From Lachnospiraceae bacterium (GTDB lineage Bacteria; Bacillota; Clostridia; Lachnospirales; Lachnospiraceae): 64,000 nucleotides of DNA. Position 1 is the stretch's first letter. Every line of letters begins with the position of its first letter. Positions 43,773 to 52,642 of the stretch are shown here, one piece after another. The position numbers and the translations under genes are program-made. The notes beneath the pieces were generated by a model that was not told where the DNA came from, searched no databases, and saw nothing but the letters and a program-made list of their open reading frames with translations. Location: NCBI GenBank assembly GCA_910575565.1, contig CAJTFL010000009.1:1197-65196 (forward strand), given 5' to 3'.

Positions 43773-43866
43773 TTGTGTAAATACACAAAAAATAGGAATA
43801 ACATATTGAAATAAGATTCTGCTTGTAGTAAAATAGTATTACTTAAAATTGTGTATTTGCACAAAA
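43773..43866. promoter_or_regulatory. Two operator-like palindromes before the ATPase gene
   Basis: TTGTGTAAATACACAA at 43773-43788 is palindromic, and AATTGTGTATTTGCACAAAA at 43847-43866 is a related imperfect copy 74 bases on. The first is nested in a wider inverted repeat (TTCCTATTTTTT to AAAAAATAGGAA). The second is directly before the ribosome site of the ATPase gene, so binding there would block expression. Confidence 0.5.
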
Positions 43867-43881
43867 ACAAGGAGTGGAAGA

Positions 43882-45135
43882 ATGGAAATTGAAAGAAATG
43901 GTTACCTTCAGCAGCTTATTCTGAGAAAAGACAATGGAATGATAAAGGTGATTACAGGCATACGAAGATGTGGAAAATCATTTTTACTTTTTCAAATATT
44001 TAAAAAATACTTACTGAAAAATGGCGTAGATGAGGGCCATGTCATTGAGATTGCGCTGGATGGTATTGCAGATGAAGAATTACGAGATCCAAAAATATGT
44101 TATCAGTACGTGAAAACTGCAGTAAAAGACGATGAAAGATATTATCTGCTTTTAGATGAAATACAATTTATGCCCCGATTTGAAGAGGTACTGAACAGCC
44201 TGCTCCGCATAAGTAATATTGACATCTATGTGACAGGCAGCAATTCCAGATTTCTGTCCAGTGACATTGTAACAGAGTTTCGGGGCAGGGGAGATGAAAT
44301 CAGGGTTTATCCTCTTTCTTTTGCAGAATTCTATTCTGCCTGTGATGGAGAATATGAGGATGTATGGAACGATTATATGATTTATGGAGGACTGCCGCAG
44401 ATTGCCGGATTTCAGACGGAACGCCAGAAGGCAGAATATTTGAAAAACATTTTTACAAACGTATACCTGAAGGATGTTGTGGAAAGAAATGGTATTCAAA
44501 GTATGGACGATTTGAATACGCTGGTTGATATTCTGGCATCTGCCATCGGGGCGCCAACAAATCCAACCCGGATTTCCAATACCTTTGCAAGTGAACGCCA
44601 GATTAGCTATACGAATAAAACAATATCCAAACATATTGATTACCTTGAGGAAGCATTCCTGATTTCAAAATCTAATCGTTATGATATTAAAGGAAGAAAA
44701 TATGTTGGTGCGAATTTAAAGTATTATTTTACGGATGTAGGTCTTAGAAATGCAAGATTAAATTTCCGGCAGCAGGAGCCGACCCATATTATGGAGAATA
44801 TCGTTTATAACGAATTGCTAATCCGCGGATATAATGTTGATACAGGCATTGTAGATATGTACGGAAAAAATAAAGAAGGAAAACGCATACACAGGCAGCT
44901 TGAGGTTGATTTTGTAGTGAATCAGGGAAGCCAGAGATATTATATTCAAGCGGCCTATGATATGACATCAAAGGAAAAGCAGTCGCAGGAATTTCGTTCT
45001 CTGCGTAATATTCCAGATTCCTTTAAGAAAATAGTGATTGTAGGCGGAACGGCAAAACCTTGGAGAAATGAAGAAGGATTTGTCATCATGGGAATGAAGT
45101 ATTTTCTTTTGAATCCAGACAGCCTGGAATTTTGA
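43882..45135 (+). CDS. AAA-family ATPase with DUF4143 domain
   Basis: 417 residues from the ATG at 43882 with AAGGAG at 43870-43875. Walker A GIRRCGKSF (about 24-32), Walker B YYLLLDEIQ, the sensor VTGSNSRFL, and the C-terminal DUF4143 domain (YYFTDVGLRNARLNFRQ, ENIVYNELLIRGYNV, LEVDFVV) with a nuclease-like fold. Such orphan ATPases are common in gut anaerobes; roles in mobile element biology or toxin-like functions have been proposed but not settled. AT-rich, with palindromic operators upstream. Confidence 0.9.
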   Translation: MEIERNGYLQQLILRKDNGMIKVITGIRRCGKSFLLFQIFKKYLLKNGVDEGHVIEIALDGIADEELRDPKICYQYVKTAVKDDERYYLLLDEIQFMPRFEEVLNSLLRISNIDIYVTGSNSRFLSSDIVTEFRGRGDEIRVYPLSFAEFYSACDGEYEDVWNDYMIYGGLPQIAGFQTERQKAEYLKNIFTNVYLKDVVERNGIQSMDDLNTLVDILASAIGAPTNPTRISNTFASERQISYTNKTISKHIDYLEEAFLISKSNRYDIKGRKYVGANLKYYFTDVGLRNARLNFRQQEPTHIMENIVYNELLIRGYNVDTGIVDMYGKNKEGKRIHRQLEVDFVVNQGSQRYYIQAAYDMTSKEKQSQEFRSLRNIPDSFKKIVIVGGTAKPWRNEEGFVIMGMKYFLLNPDSLEF

Positions 45136-45154
45136 TATACCAGACAGTATAAAA

Positions 45155-45349
45155 ATGGTGCGCAATAAACATAACACGCCCGGGATTATCAAGTATCCGT
45201 TCTGGCAGATGACGGCGGAAAATCTGCAGGCGGTGTATGCCTGTATCAATGATGGGGAGGCAAGATGCCCGAAGGGGATTGCGGCGGATGGACGAATATT
45301 CATAATAGCACCTCCTATTTTTGATAGTATTATTTTGACTATATTATAG
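45155..45349 (+). other. Gene fragment, paralogous to the one at 43449
   Basis: TPGIIKYPFWQMTAENLQAV then YACINDGEARCPKGIAADGR matches the fragment at 43449-43700 at about half the positions. It has no start signal. The remaining stretch to 45500 has nothing I can call apart from the hairpin below. Confidence 0.35.
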
Positions 45350-45503
45350 TTGTTTCATGCTATTAGGTCAATGGGTCTGAAAATAAAAATGGTAACATTT
45401 CAATCATTCCATTTTTTCACAGTCCCATTTTTCTTATGTCCGGGAAATTCTCTCCATAATTGCCGTGAGATATTTCTGGCATGAGAAATATGGTGTGGGA
45501 GGC

Positions 45504-45528
45504 CGGCTGCCCAATTAGCGGGCAGCCG
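45504..45528 (-). terminator. Hairpin after pyrI
   Basis: CGGCTGCCC, a seven-base loop and GGGCAGCCG form a perfect 9-bp stem 17 bases past the pyrI stop. The T-run is poor on the minus strand, so it may be a weak or Rho-assisted terminator. It also marks the right border of the AT-rich island. Confidence 0.55.
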
Positions 45529-45544
45529 CCTGCGCTATATTTTC

Positions 45545-45976
45545 TTACATTTTCCCGCTATACTTTTCCTCGCAGTACATACATCGGTAAGTTTCCGTCT
45601 TTTCGTCCGCCAGGTAAAATACGTCCGGCAGCTCCTGTTCGATGGAGGTGACGCAGCGGGGGTTTTTGCAGTGGATCACGTTGGTGATCTTTTTGGGCAG
45701 CTTTAAGGACTTTTTCTCCACGATCTTATTGTCCCGGATAATATTCACCGTAATGTTATGGTCGATGTACCCTAAAACCTTCAAATCGATGTTGTCTAAC
45801 CCGCCTTCAATCTTAATGATGTCCTTACGGCCCATCTTGCTGCTTCTGGCATTTTTAATGATGGCCACCTGGCAGTCCAGCTTGTCCAGCCCTAAGTGGT
45901 AGTAGATATCCAGGCTTTTTCCGGCTTCGATATGGTCTAGCACGATTCCCTCGTTTAATCCGCTGATATTTAACAT
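45545..45976 (-). CDS. pyrI: Aspartate carbamoyltransferase regulatory chain
   Basis: 143 residues. Binds the catalytic chain and allosteric nucleotides in pyrimidine synthesis. The C-terminal zinc domain has CKNPRCVTS (two Cys) and CMYCEEKY (two Cys). The N-terminal effector domain contains [20 protein letters not shown]. Its ATG overlaps the pyrB stop by seven bases, so the two are translationally coupled. Confidence 0.95.
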   Translation of the reverse strand: MLNISGLNEGIVLDHIEAGKSLDIYYHLGLDKLDCQVAIIKNARSSKMGRKDIIKIEGGLDNIDLKVLGYIDHNITVNIIRDNKIVEKKSLKLPKKITNVIHCKNPRCVTSIEQELPDVFYLADEKTETYRCMYCEEKYSGKM

Positions 45977-46893
45977 GGCTGTTCCACCTCCAATAATTTC
46001 ATAATCAGGGCCATACGGACGTAAACCCCGTACTGGGCCTGCTTAAAGTATGCGGCTCTGGGATCCTTGTCCACTTCCACGGAAATTTCATTGACCCGGG
46101 GAAGGGGATGGAGGATGTACATATCCTCTTTGGCCAGCTTCATTTTCTTTGGGGTCAGGATATAGCAGTCTTTTAGCCGGATATAGTCCTCTTCATTAAA
46201 GAAACGCTCTCTCTGGACACGGGTCATATAGAGGATGTCCAGCTCCGGGAGGGCCTCGTCTAAGTTGCCCAGCTCCTTAAACTCAATATTTTTGGCTTTC
46301 AGCACATCGTCCCGGATATATTCAGGGATGCGCAGCTCAGGGGGGGAGATCAGGACAAACTTGATGTTCGGATACCGAACCAGGGCATTGATTAGGGAAT
46401 GGACGGTACGACCGAATTTTAGGTCGCCGCACAGACCTACGGTTAAATTCTCAAGGCGTCCCTTTAACGAACGGATCGTCAGCAGATCGGTTAACGTCTG
46501 GGTAGGATGCTGATGCCCTCCGTCCCCTGCGTTGATTACTGGGATGCCGGAATTTAAGGATGCCACCAGCGCGGCGCCTTCTTTGGGATGGCGCATGGCG
46601 CAGATATCCGCATAGCAGGAGATGATGCGGATAGTGTCGGCAATGCTTTCGCCCTTGGAAGCAGAGCTGGAATCGGCTGAAGCAAAGCCCAGGACACTCC
46701 CGCCTAAGCTTAACATAGCAGATTCAAAGCTTAAGCGTGTACGGGTACTGGGCTCATAAAAACAGGTCGCCAATTTTTTGCCATCGCAGACATGGGCATA
46801 CTTGGAAGGGTTTTGTTCAATGTCATGGGCTACGGCCAGCAATTCATCGATTTCCTCCACCGTAAAGTCTAATGGGTTCAGTAAATGTCTCAT
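45970..46893 (-). CDS. pyrB: Aspartate carbamoyltransferase catalytic chain
   Basis: 307 residues. Forms N-carbamoyl-aspartate from carbamoyl phosphate and aspartate. Carbamoyl-phosphate motif [15 protein letters not shown] (47-61), then [23 protein letters not shown] and [13 protein letters not shown]. Intact and typical. A good AAGGAGG site precedes the ATG. A 28-bp palindrome lies in its leader. Confidence 0.97.
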   Translation of the reverse strand: MRHLLNPLDFTVEEIDELLAVAHDIEQNPSKYAHVCDGKKLATCFYEPSTRTRLSFESAMLSLGGSVLGFASADSSSASKGESIADTIRIISCYADICAMRHPKEGAALVASLNSGIPVINAGDGGHQHPTQTLTDLLTIRSLKGRLENLTVGLCGDLKFGRTVHSLINALVRYPNIKFVLISPPELRIPEYIRDDVLKAKNIEFKELGNLDEALPELDILYMTRVQRERFFNEEDYIRLKDCYILTPKKMKLAKEDMYILHPLPRVNEISVEVDKDPRAAYFKQAQYGVYVRMALIMKLLEVEQPC

Positions 46894-46942
46894 GAGAGCC
46901 TCCTTCGTGTTTATGTCTCATAACCATTATGGAAACAGGCCA

Positions 46943-46970
46943 GATTCCTGGCAAATTTGCCACCAGAATC
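46943..46970. promoter_or_regulatory. Palindrome in the pyrB leader
   Basis: The perfect palindrome TGGCAAATTTGCCA (46949-46962) is flanked by GATTC and GAATC. It sits about 50-75 bases before pyrB, after a likely -10 (TATAAT at about 46982-46987 on the minus strand). It could be an attenuation hairpin or an operator. I do not see a clear PyrR-binding consensus. Confidence 0.5.
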
Positions 46971-47084
46971 CTAACCTTACCCATTATAAAGCATTTGGGG
47001 GGATATTGCCACTCTTTTTTTATACTTTTTCCATTTAACTTTTCTATGAGCTGGGAAAATTTTTGAGGAAAAAAGATAAAAGGC

Positions 47085-47113
47085 TTTACAAAATCCATGG
47101 ATTGGTCTATGCT
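47085..47113 (+). promoter_or_regulatory. Promoter of the molybdenum cofactor operon
   Basis: TTTACA (47085-47090), 17 bases, TATGCT (47108-47113), about 50 bases before the MoeA-like gene. Confidence 0.65.
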
Positions 47114-47117
47114 GTAC

Positions 47118-47145
47118 ATAACGTTATATTTTTGAAAAAATAACG
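47118..47145. promoter_or_regulatory. Candidate ModE operator
   Basis: Three ATAACG half-sites: ATAACGTTAT (47118-47127, palindromic) and ATAACG at 47140-47145, giving the inverted pair CGTTAT-N12-ATAACG (47122-47145). Known ModE operators carry CGTTATAT and its complement. It lies directly on the predicted transcription start of the cofactor operon, the position expected for molybdate-dependent repression. A ModE-like domain is encoded at 57760. Confidence 0.6.
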
Positions 47146-47162
47146 AAAAGGCGGAGGGGAAG

Positions 47163-48221
47163 ATGAAGCTAATTCAGACGGTGGATGCGGAAGGCACGGT
47201 GCTGTGCCATGATATTACCCAGATTATTAAAGGTGTTACCAAGGATGCGGTGTTTCGGAAGGGCCATGTGGTGACGAAGGAAGATATCCCGGTGCTCTTA
47301 AGCGTAGGGAAGGATCAGCTTTACGTATGGGAAAAGGAAGAGGGGATGCTCCATGAAAACGAGGGGGCCAGGCTCCTGTGTGAATTGTGTGAGAGCGAGC
47401 ATATGGTGCGCTCCCAGGTCAAGGAAGGGAAGATTGAGCTGAGTGCAGCCATGGATGGCCTGTTTAAAGTGAACAATGATGGGATGAGGGCGGTAAATGG
47501 CTTCGGGCAGATGATGGTTGCCAGCCGCCATGGGAATTTTCCGGTGAAAAAGGGGGATAAGCTGGCCGGAACCAGGATCATCCCTTTGGTGATTGAGGAA
47601 GAAAAGATGGAAGCTGCCAGGAAGAAGGCAATGGAGGCCACCGGGGGAGAGCCGATTTTTAAGCTGCTGCCCTTTTCCCATAAGAAGGTGGGGATTGTCA
47701 CCACAGGGAACGAGGTGTTTTACGGCAGGATCAAGGATACCTTTACCCCGGTAATTCAAGAGAAGCTGGCGGAGTTTGACACGGAAATCATTGCCCATGA
47801 TACGTGGAATGACGATGATCGGAAGGTAACGGCATCCATTGAGGAAATGGCTGGGAAAGGGGCGGATATCGTCATCTGCACCGGGGGGATGAGCGTGGAT
47901 CCGGATGACAAAACTCCCCTGGCCATTAAGAATACCGGGGCGAAAATCCTGTCTTACGGTGCGCCCGTGCTTCCGGGAGCCATGTTCCTTTTGGCTTACC
48001 TTGAGGTGAAGGGGGAGGAAGGGAGCCGGACGGTTACGGTTATGGGTCTTCCCGGCTGCGTGATGTATGCCAGGAGGACAATCTTTGATTTGATCCTGCC
48101 ACGGGTAATGGCGGATGATCGGATAAGCGCCCGGGAGCTTGCGGGGCTGGGGCAGGGGGGCTTGTGCTTAAACTGTTCATCCTGCACCTTCCCTAACTGC
48201 GGCTTTGGAAAGGGATATTGA
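47163..48221 (+). CDS. MoeA-like molybdopterin-binding protein
   Basis: 352 residues, shorter than MoeA (about 410). It keeps the MoCF-biosynthesis fold: [19 protein letters not shown] (about 177-195), the [11 protein letters not shown] motif with the catalytic-type Asp, and [14 protein letters not shown]. The N-terminal half differs from MoeA. The C-terminus has a cysteine cluster, [17 protein letters not shown], that I do not know from MoeA. It probably inserts molybdenum or prepares cofactor for Clostridial hydroxylases. First gene of the operon. Confidence 0.85.
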   Translation: MKLIQTVDAEGTVLCHDITQIIKGVTKDAVFRKGHVVTKEDIPVLLSVGKDQLYVWEKEEGMLHENEGARLLCELCESEHMVRSQVKEGKIELSAAMDGLFKVNNDGMRAVNGFGQMMVASRHGNFPVKKGDKLAGTRIIPLVIEEEKMEAARKKAMEATGGEPIFKLLPFSHKKVGIVTTGNEVFYGRIKDTFTPVIQEKLAEFDTEIIAHDTWNDDDRKVTASIEEMAGKGADIVICTGGMSVDPDDKTPLAIKNTGAKILSYGAPVLPGAMFLLAYLEVKGEEGSRTVTVMGLPGCVMYARRTIFDLILPRVMADDRISARELAGLGQGGLCLNCSSCTFPNCGFGKGY

Positions 48222-48222
48222 T

Positions 48223-48711
48223 ATGGAATTTACGCATTTTGACGGGCAGGGGAATGCCCATATGGTGGACGTAAGCAGAAAGCCGGACACGGCCAGGGAG
48301 GCGACGGCGAAGGGAAGCATTTTTATGAGCCGGGAGTGCCTCCTTAAGGTAAAGGAGGGCGGGATGGCAAAGGGGGATGTGCTGGGGGCGGCCAGGATAG
48401 CCGGAATAATGGGAGCGAAAAAGACTCCTGAGCTGATCCCGCTGTGCCATGGCTTAAATCTGTCCAAGCTTTCCATGGACTTTGCCATCCGGGAAGAGAC
48501 AGGGGAAATCCAGGCGTCCTGCACGGCCAAAACCACAGGGAAGACCGGGGTGGAGATGGAAGCCCTTACCGGGGTAAGCACTGCCCTGCTGACCATTTAC
48601 GATATGTGCAAGGCGGTAGATAAAGGGATGGAGATTGGGAATATTTACCTGGAACACAAGGCCGGGGGAAAAAGCGGGGAATTTTTCCATCCGAAAAGGA
48701 AAGAGGGTTAG
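48223..48711 (+). CDS. moaC: Cyclic pyranopterin monophosphate synthase
   Basis: 162 residues. Acts with MoaA to form cyclic pyranopterin monophosphate, the first cofactor intermediate. Family motifs: [33 protein letters not shown] with the catalytic residues, and [20 protein letters not shown] with MCKAVDK. Starts one base after the MoeA-like stop, so it is coupled to it. Confidence 0.96.
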   Translation: MEFTHFDGQGNAHMVDVSRKPDTAREATAKGSIFMSRECLLKVKEGGMAKGDVLGAARIAGIMGAKKTPELIPLCHGLNLSKLSMDFAIREETGEIQASCTAKTTGKTGVEMEALTGVSTALLTIYDMCKAVDKGMEIGNIYLEHKAGGKSGEFFHPKRKEG

Positions 48712-48718
48712 GGCGTTT

Positions 48719-49765
48719 ATGGAAGATGCTTATGGGAGAACCATTGATTATCTGCGGATATCCATTACGGATCGGTGCAATTTGCGGTGCAAATACTGTA
48801 TGCCAAAGGGCGCTTGCCTGGTGTCCCGCCGGGAAATCCTGACCTTGGAAGAGATCCAGGCGGCAACCATAGCCGCAAGCAGCCTTGGCATCCGGCACAT
48901 TAAGGTGACGGGCGGGGAGCCGTTAGTCCGCTCAGGCTGCTGTGAGCTAATCAGGCGGTTAAAGTCCATCCCTGGCATTGAGAAAGTGACATTGACGACC
49001 AACGGGATTTTGCTGAACCGTTACTTAGAGGCCTTAGACCAGGCAGGCATCGATGGGATCAATATCAGCCTGGATACCCTTGAGCCGGAACGGTACAGGG
49101 AAATTACCGGAAGGGACGGCCTAAAAGAGGTGCTTTCCGGGATGGAAAAAGCCATTTTGCTGGGGATCCCGGTGAAAGTGAACGCGGTGTCCATTGACTG
49201 GGAAGGAAAAGGGGAAGACTGGATGGCTTTGGCAAGGCTGGCAGAACGGTATCCTGTGGATGTGCGGTTTATTGAGATGATGCCTATCGGCTATGGACGG
49301 GATTTTAAGCCTTTCGATCACCGGGAGCTTTTCGAAGGGCTGAGGGAGGCTTATCCGGGGCTGGAAGCCGATGAACGGGTTCATGGGCCTGGACCGGCGG
49401 TTTACTACCGCATCCCCGGGTTTAAGGGGAGCATTGGCCTGATCAGCGCCATGCACGGAAAGTTCTGTGGCAGCTGCAACCGGGTAAGGCTGACCTCCCA
49501 GGGGTACTTAAAAACTTGCTTATGCTATGAGGATGGGGCAGATCTTCGCAAGGTTTTGCGGGAAGGCCAGGAGGAGTTTTCAGATAAGTGCCAGGAAGGG
49601 GAGCATTGGAAATGGAAATACCGGGATTGCCCCGATGATGCCGGACTGCAGCGGCGCTTAAGGGAAACGATTGTCCAGGCGGTGAAAAAGAAACCGGCCA
49701 TGCATTGCTTTGAGCAGCCGGACAAGATTACGGAATCCCGCTTTATGGCGGCTATCGGCGGATAG
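48719..49765 (+). CDS. moaA: GTP 3',8-cyclase
   Basis: 348 residues. Radical SAM enzyme that rearranges GTP. The N-terminal cluster motif is CNLRCKYC (C20, C24, C27), followed by KVTGGEPLVR for SAM binding. The C-terminal cluster has FCGSCNRVRLTSQGYLKTC. Between them: GRDFKPFDHRELF. A slightly longer tail (CQEGEHWKWKYRDCPDDAG) replaces the usual GG end. Overlaps closely with moaC (eight bases apart). Confidence 0.95.
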   Translation: MEDAYGRTIDYLRISITDRCNLRCKYCMPKGACLVSRREILTLEEIQAATIAASSLGIRHIKVTGGEPLVRSGCCELIRRLKSIPGIEKVTLTTNGILLNRYLEALDQAGIDGINISLDTLEPERYREITGRDGLKEVLSGMEKAILLGIPVKVNAVSIDWEGKGEDWMALARLAERYPVDVRFIEMMPIGYGRDFKPFDHRELFEGLREAYPGLEADERVHGPGPAVYYRIPGFKGSIGLISAMHGKFCGSCNRVRLTSQGYLKTCLCYEDGADLRKVLREGQEEFSDKCQEGEHWKWKYRDCPDDAGLQRRLRETIVQAVKKKPAMHCFEQPDKITESRFMAAIGG

Positions 49766-49803
49766 GCCGGCGTGTTTTTGCCGGGCGGATAAAGGGGGAA
49801 CTT

Positions 49804-49950
49804 GGAGAGTGAAGCCAGACGGGGAGTTTAGAAGGGGAAAGCCGGAGAGTAAAGCCAGACGGGGAATTTAGAAGGAGAAAATCGGAGAGTGAAGTCAGAT
49901 AGGGAATTAAAAGAGGAAAATCAGGGAGCGAAGTTAGATATGGGATTATT
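49804..49950. repeat. Tandem repeat of 39-40 bp, about 3.7 copies
   Basis: Units GGAGAGTGAAGCCAGACGGG begin at 49804, 49844 and 49884 (periods 40, 40, 39), with a partial, more diverged unit from 49923. Each unit carries a purine-rich ribosome-like site (GAAGGRGAAA). The last copies run into the start of the MOSC-MogA gene, so each offers an alternative start. Confidence 0.85.
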
Positions 49951-50947
49951 GGAAATAGGAGAAGGTCAGGAGAAAGTGGGGAAGGGGATTGTCCGGGCGG
50001 TCTGTGTCAGCGATGTTCGGGGAGTGGAGAAGCACGCCGTACCGGAGGGGCATTTTCTGGTGGATTTTGGAATCGAAGGGGATGCCCACAGAGGGAGCTG
50101 GCATCGTCAGGTAAGCCTGCTTTCCTATGATAAGGTGCTGGCCTTTAACCAAAAGGGCGCTGATGTAGGTGACGGCGCTTTCGGGGAAAACCTGGTGGTG
50201 GAAGGCATTGATTTCTCTGCCCTTCCGGTGGGAACCAGGCTGGCAGCGGGCACGGTGATTTTAGAGATGACCCAGATTGGCAAAGAATGCCATAGCCATT
50301 GCGCTATTTATCAGCGGATGGGCGAGTGCATCATGCCTAGGGAAGGCGTGTTTGCCAAAGTGATTAAGGGAGGGATTATCCGTCCCGGGGATAAGATGGA
50401 AGTGTCAGCGCCCATTTTGGAGCGGCCATTTACCGCTGCGGTGATCGTGTTAAGCGATAAGGGGGCCAGCGGCGAGCGGAAGGATGAGAGCGGCCTTAAA
50501 GCGAAAAAGATGCTGGAAGGAGCCGGGTATCAGGTGGAGGAGCTTTTGCTTTTGCCGGACGAGCCAAAATTGCTGAAGGTTCAGCTGATCCGGCTGGCAG
50601 ACAGCCGCCAGGTGGATCTGGTGCTGACCAGCGGGGGGACGGGATTTTCCCTAAGGGATCAGACCCCGGAAGCGACCTTGGCCGTGGCGGAGCGGAATGC
50701 CCCGGGGATTGCCGAGTATATCCGTTACCGTTCCATGGAGCTGACCAGCCGGGCGATGCTTGGCCGCGGCGTGTCGGTTATCCGAAAGAAAACGTTAATC
50801 GTCAACCTTCCCGGAAGCCCGAAGGCGGTGGAGGAAAGCCTTGGCTTTATCCTGGAGCCTTTGGAGCATGGCTTAAAGATTTTGCGGGGGAGCGCGTCGG
50901 AGTGTGCAAGGCGGCAGCTAACGGACAAAATAGGATGGGAAAATTAA
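49889..50947 (+). CDS. MOSC domain-MogA/MoaB fusion
   Basis: 352 residues. The N-terminal MOSC domain (about 25-160) shows HFLVDFGIEGDAHRGSWHRQ, DGAFGENLVVEG and GKECHSHCAIYQ, with the reactive Cys. The C-terminal MogA/MoaB domain (about 165-330) has VIVLSDKGASGERKDESG and LVLTSGGTGFSLRDQTPEAT. MogA/MoaB adenylates molybdopterin; MOSC proteins act in cofactor sulfuration or MOSC-type transfer. The fusion is known in Clostridia. I use the GTG at 49889, but an ATG at 49940 is also possible because of the tandem repeat. Confidence 0.88.
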   Translation: MKSDRELKEENQGAKLDMGLLEIGEGQEKVGKGIVRAVCVSDVRGVEKHAVPEGHFLVDFGIEGDAHRGSWHRQVSLLSYDKVLAFNQKGADVGDGAFGENLVVEGIDFSALPVGTRLAAGTVILEMTQIGKECHSHCAIYQRMGECIMPREGVFAKVIKGGIIRPGDKMEVSAPILERPFTAAVIVLSDKGASGERKDESGLKAKKMLEGAGYQVEELLLLPDEPKLLKVQLIRLADSRQVDLVLTSGGTGFSLRDQTPEATLAVAERNAPGIAEYIRYRSMELTSRAMLGRGVSVIRKKTLIVNLPGSPKAVEESLGFILEPLEHGLKILRGSASECARRQLTDKIGWEN

Positions 50948-50970
50948 GAAAGAAAAAGGAGGAAGTCAGG

Positions 50971-51963
50971 GTGGAAATGGGAAAGGTGCGGGAAAAAGCA
51001 CGGAAACAGGCACTGGAAAAGACATGGAAAAGAACCATGGCTGCCCTGTCTGCCTTGGCAGCGTTTTTAGGAGTAATCTGCCTTGAGGGATGCTCCTCTT
51101 TATCTGGGCAGCCGGATTCTTTTGTGTCTGAGCAAACGGATCCTTCTGCATCCGAACAGCTGGATCCTGCTGCATCTGGGCAATCCGGTTTTGCCGCGTC
51201 AGGGCAGCTTTCATTGCCTGCCCAGTCCGGGGGAGAAGTGAAAGAAGGGGGGGAGGAGGCTTGCGTGACGCTCCTGGCAGCAGCGGCAGCCAGCTTGAAA
51301 AACGTGTATGAGGAGGAGCTGATTCCCATGTTTGAGGAACGTTATCCGAACATTATGGTGGAAGGCACTTATGACAGCTCAGGCAAGCTCCAGGCTCAGA
51401 TTGAGGAAGGGCTGGAGGCGGATGTGTTTATGTCGGCAGCGGCAAAGCAGATGGATGCCCTGGAGGAAAAGGGGATGGTGGTTTCGGAGACGCGGGCAAA
51501 CCTTTTGGAAAACCGGATTGTCCTGATCGTGCCTTCCGGCAGCGAACTAGGCTTGTCTTCTTTTGCGGATATCGTAAAGGCAGACGCTATTGCCCTGGGA
51601 GATCCGGCCAGCGTCCCGGCAGGCCAGTATGCCAAAGAAGCGTTAACCTTTCTTGGGATTTGGGAGGAAATCCAGGGGAGGGCCAGCTTCGGGACGAATG
51701 TAACGGAGGTGCTTAACCAGGTTGCCGCCGCCAGCGCCGAGGCAGGGATTGTCTATGCCACGGATGCCGCCAGCATGGCCGGCCAGGTAGAGATAGCTGC
51801 CGAGGCGCCGGAGGGAAGCTTATCCCAAAGGGTGCTGTATCCGGCGGCAGTGCTGAAAGGCTCTGCCCATTTGGAAGAAGCCGGAAGGTTTGTGGAATTT
51901 TTAAAGACTCCCGAAGCCATGGAAGTGTTTGCGGCTTACGGATTTACGGATGGAGGAAAGTAA
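50971..51963 (+). CDS. modA: Molybdate ABC transporter substrate-binding lipoprotein
   Basis: About 330 residues from the GTG at 50971 (AGGAGG at 50957-50962). A long signal region ends at the lipobox ICLEGC. A linker of about 45 residues with a repeated motif (SEQTDPSASEQLDPAASGQ) leads to the ModA domain: VTLLAAAAASLKNVYEEELI, ADVFMSAAAKQMDAL, SVPAGQYAKEAL and a C-terminus of the family type. It captures molybdate or tungstate at the membrane surface. Confidence 0.93.
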   Translation: MEMGKVREKARKQALEKTWKRTMAALSALAAFLGVICLEGCSSLSGQPDSFVSEQTDPSASEQLDPAASGQSGFAASGQLSLPAQSGGEVKEGGEEACVTLLAAAAASLKNVYEEELIPMFEERYPNIMVEGTYDSSGKLQAQIEEGLEADVFMSAAAKQMDALEEKGMVVSETRANLLENRIVLIVPSGSELGLSSFADIVKADAIALGDPASVPAGQYAKEALTFLGIWEEIQGRASFGTNVTEVLNQVAAASAEAGIVYATDAASMAGQVEIAAEAPEGSLSQRVLYPAAVLKGSAHLEEAGRFVEFLKTPEAMEVFAAYGFTDGGK

Positions 51964-51964
51964 G

Positions 51965-52642
51965 ATGGACTGGTCGCCGGTGCTTATTTCCATGAAAACC
52001 GCCGGATGTTCTATAGCGATCGCCTTTTTTCTGGGGATTTTAGCGGCCTGGGCGGTAAAGTGCATGGAACACCCTTGGGGGAAAATTATCTGTGACGGAA
52101 TTTTTACCTTGCCCCTGGTTTTGCCGCCTACTGTGGCAGGTTTTTTCCTTTTATACCTTCTGGGGGTGAAACGCCCCATAGGCAGGTTTTTTCTGGATTA
52201 TTTCGGCGTCAAGATCGTATTCTCCTGGTGGGCAACCGTGATCGCTGCTGTAGTGATGTCCTTCCCCCTGATGTATCGTTCGGCCAGGGGGGCTTTTGAG
52301 CAGGTGGATCAGGATCTGGTGAATGCGGCCAGGACGCTGGGGATGAGCGAGTGGGCGATTTTTTGGAAGGTGCTGTTTGCCAATGCCGCCCCAGGGCTTT
52401 TTGGCGGAGGGATTTTGGCCTTTGCCAGGGGACTGGGGGAATTTGGGGCTACGGCGATGATTGCCGGGAACATTGCCGGGAAAACCAGGACGCTGCCTAT
52501 GGCGGTTTACTCGGAGGTGGCGGCTGGAAATATGGATAAAGCCTGGCAGTACGTGGCGGTGATTGGGGCGATTGCCTTTTTCATGGTAACGGTCATGAAC
52601 CTTGCCGCGATTGCAGGGGAAAGGAAAAATGGTTGGAAGTGA
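51965..52642 (+). CDS. modB: Molybdate ABC transporter permease
   Basis: 225 residues from the ATG at 51965 (GGAGG at 51952-51956), directly after modA. Five to six membrane spans and the EAA-type cytoplasmic loop AARTLGMSEWAIFWKV, with GILAFARGLGEFGATAMIAG, typical of ModB. TLPLVLPPTVAGFFLLYLLG is the second span region. The end overlaps modC by 14 bases. Confidence 0.95.
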   Translation: MDWSPVLISMKTAGCSIAIAFFLGILAAWAVKCMEHPWGKIICDGIFTLPLVLPPTVAGFFLLYLLGVKRPIGRFFLDYFGVKIVFSWWATVIAAVVMSFPLMYRSARGAFEQVDQDLVNAARTLGMSEWAIFWKVLFANAAPGLFGGGILAFARGLGEFGATAMIAGNIAGKTRTLPMAVYSEVAAGNMDKAWQYVAVIGAIAFFMVTVMNLAAIAGERKNGWK

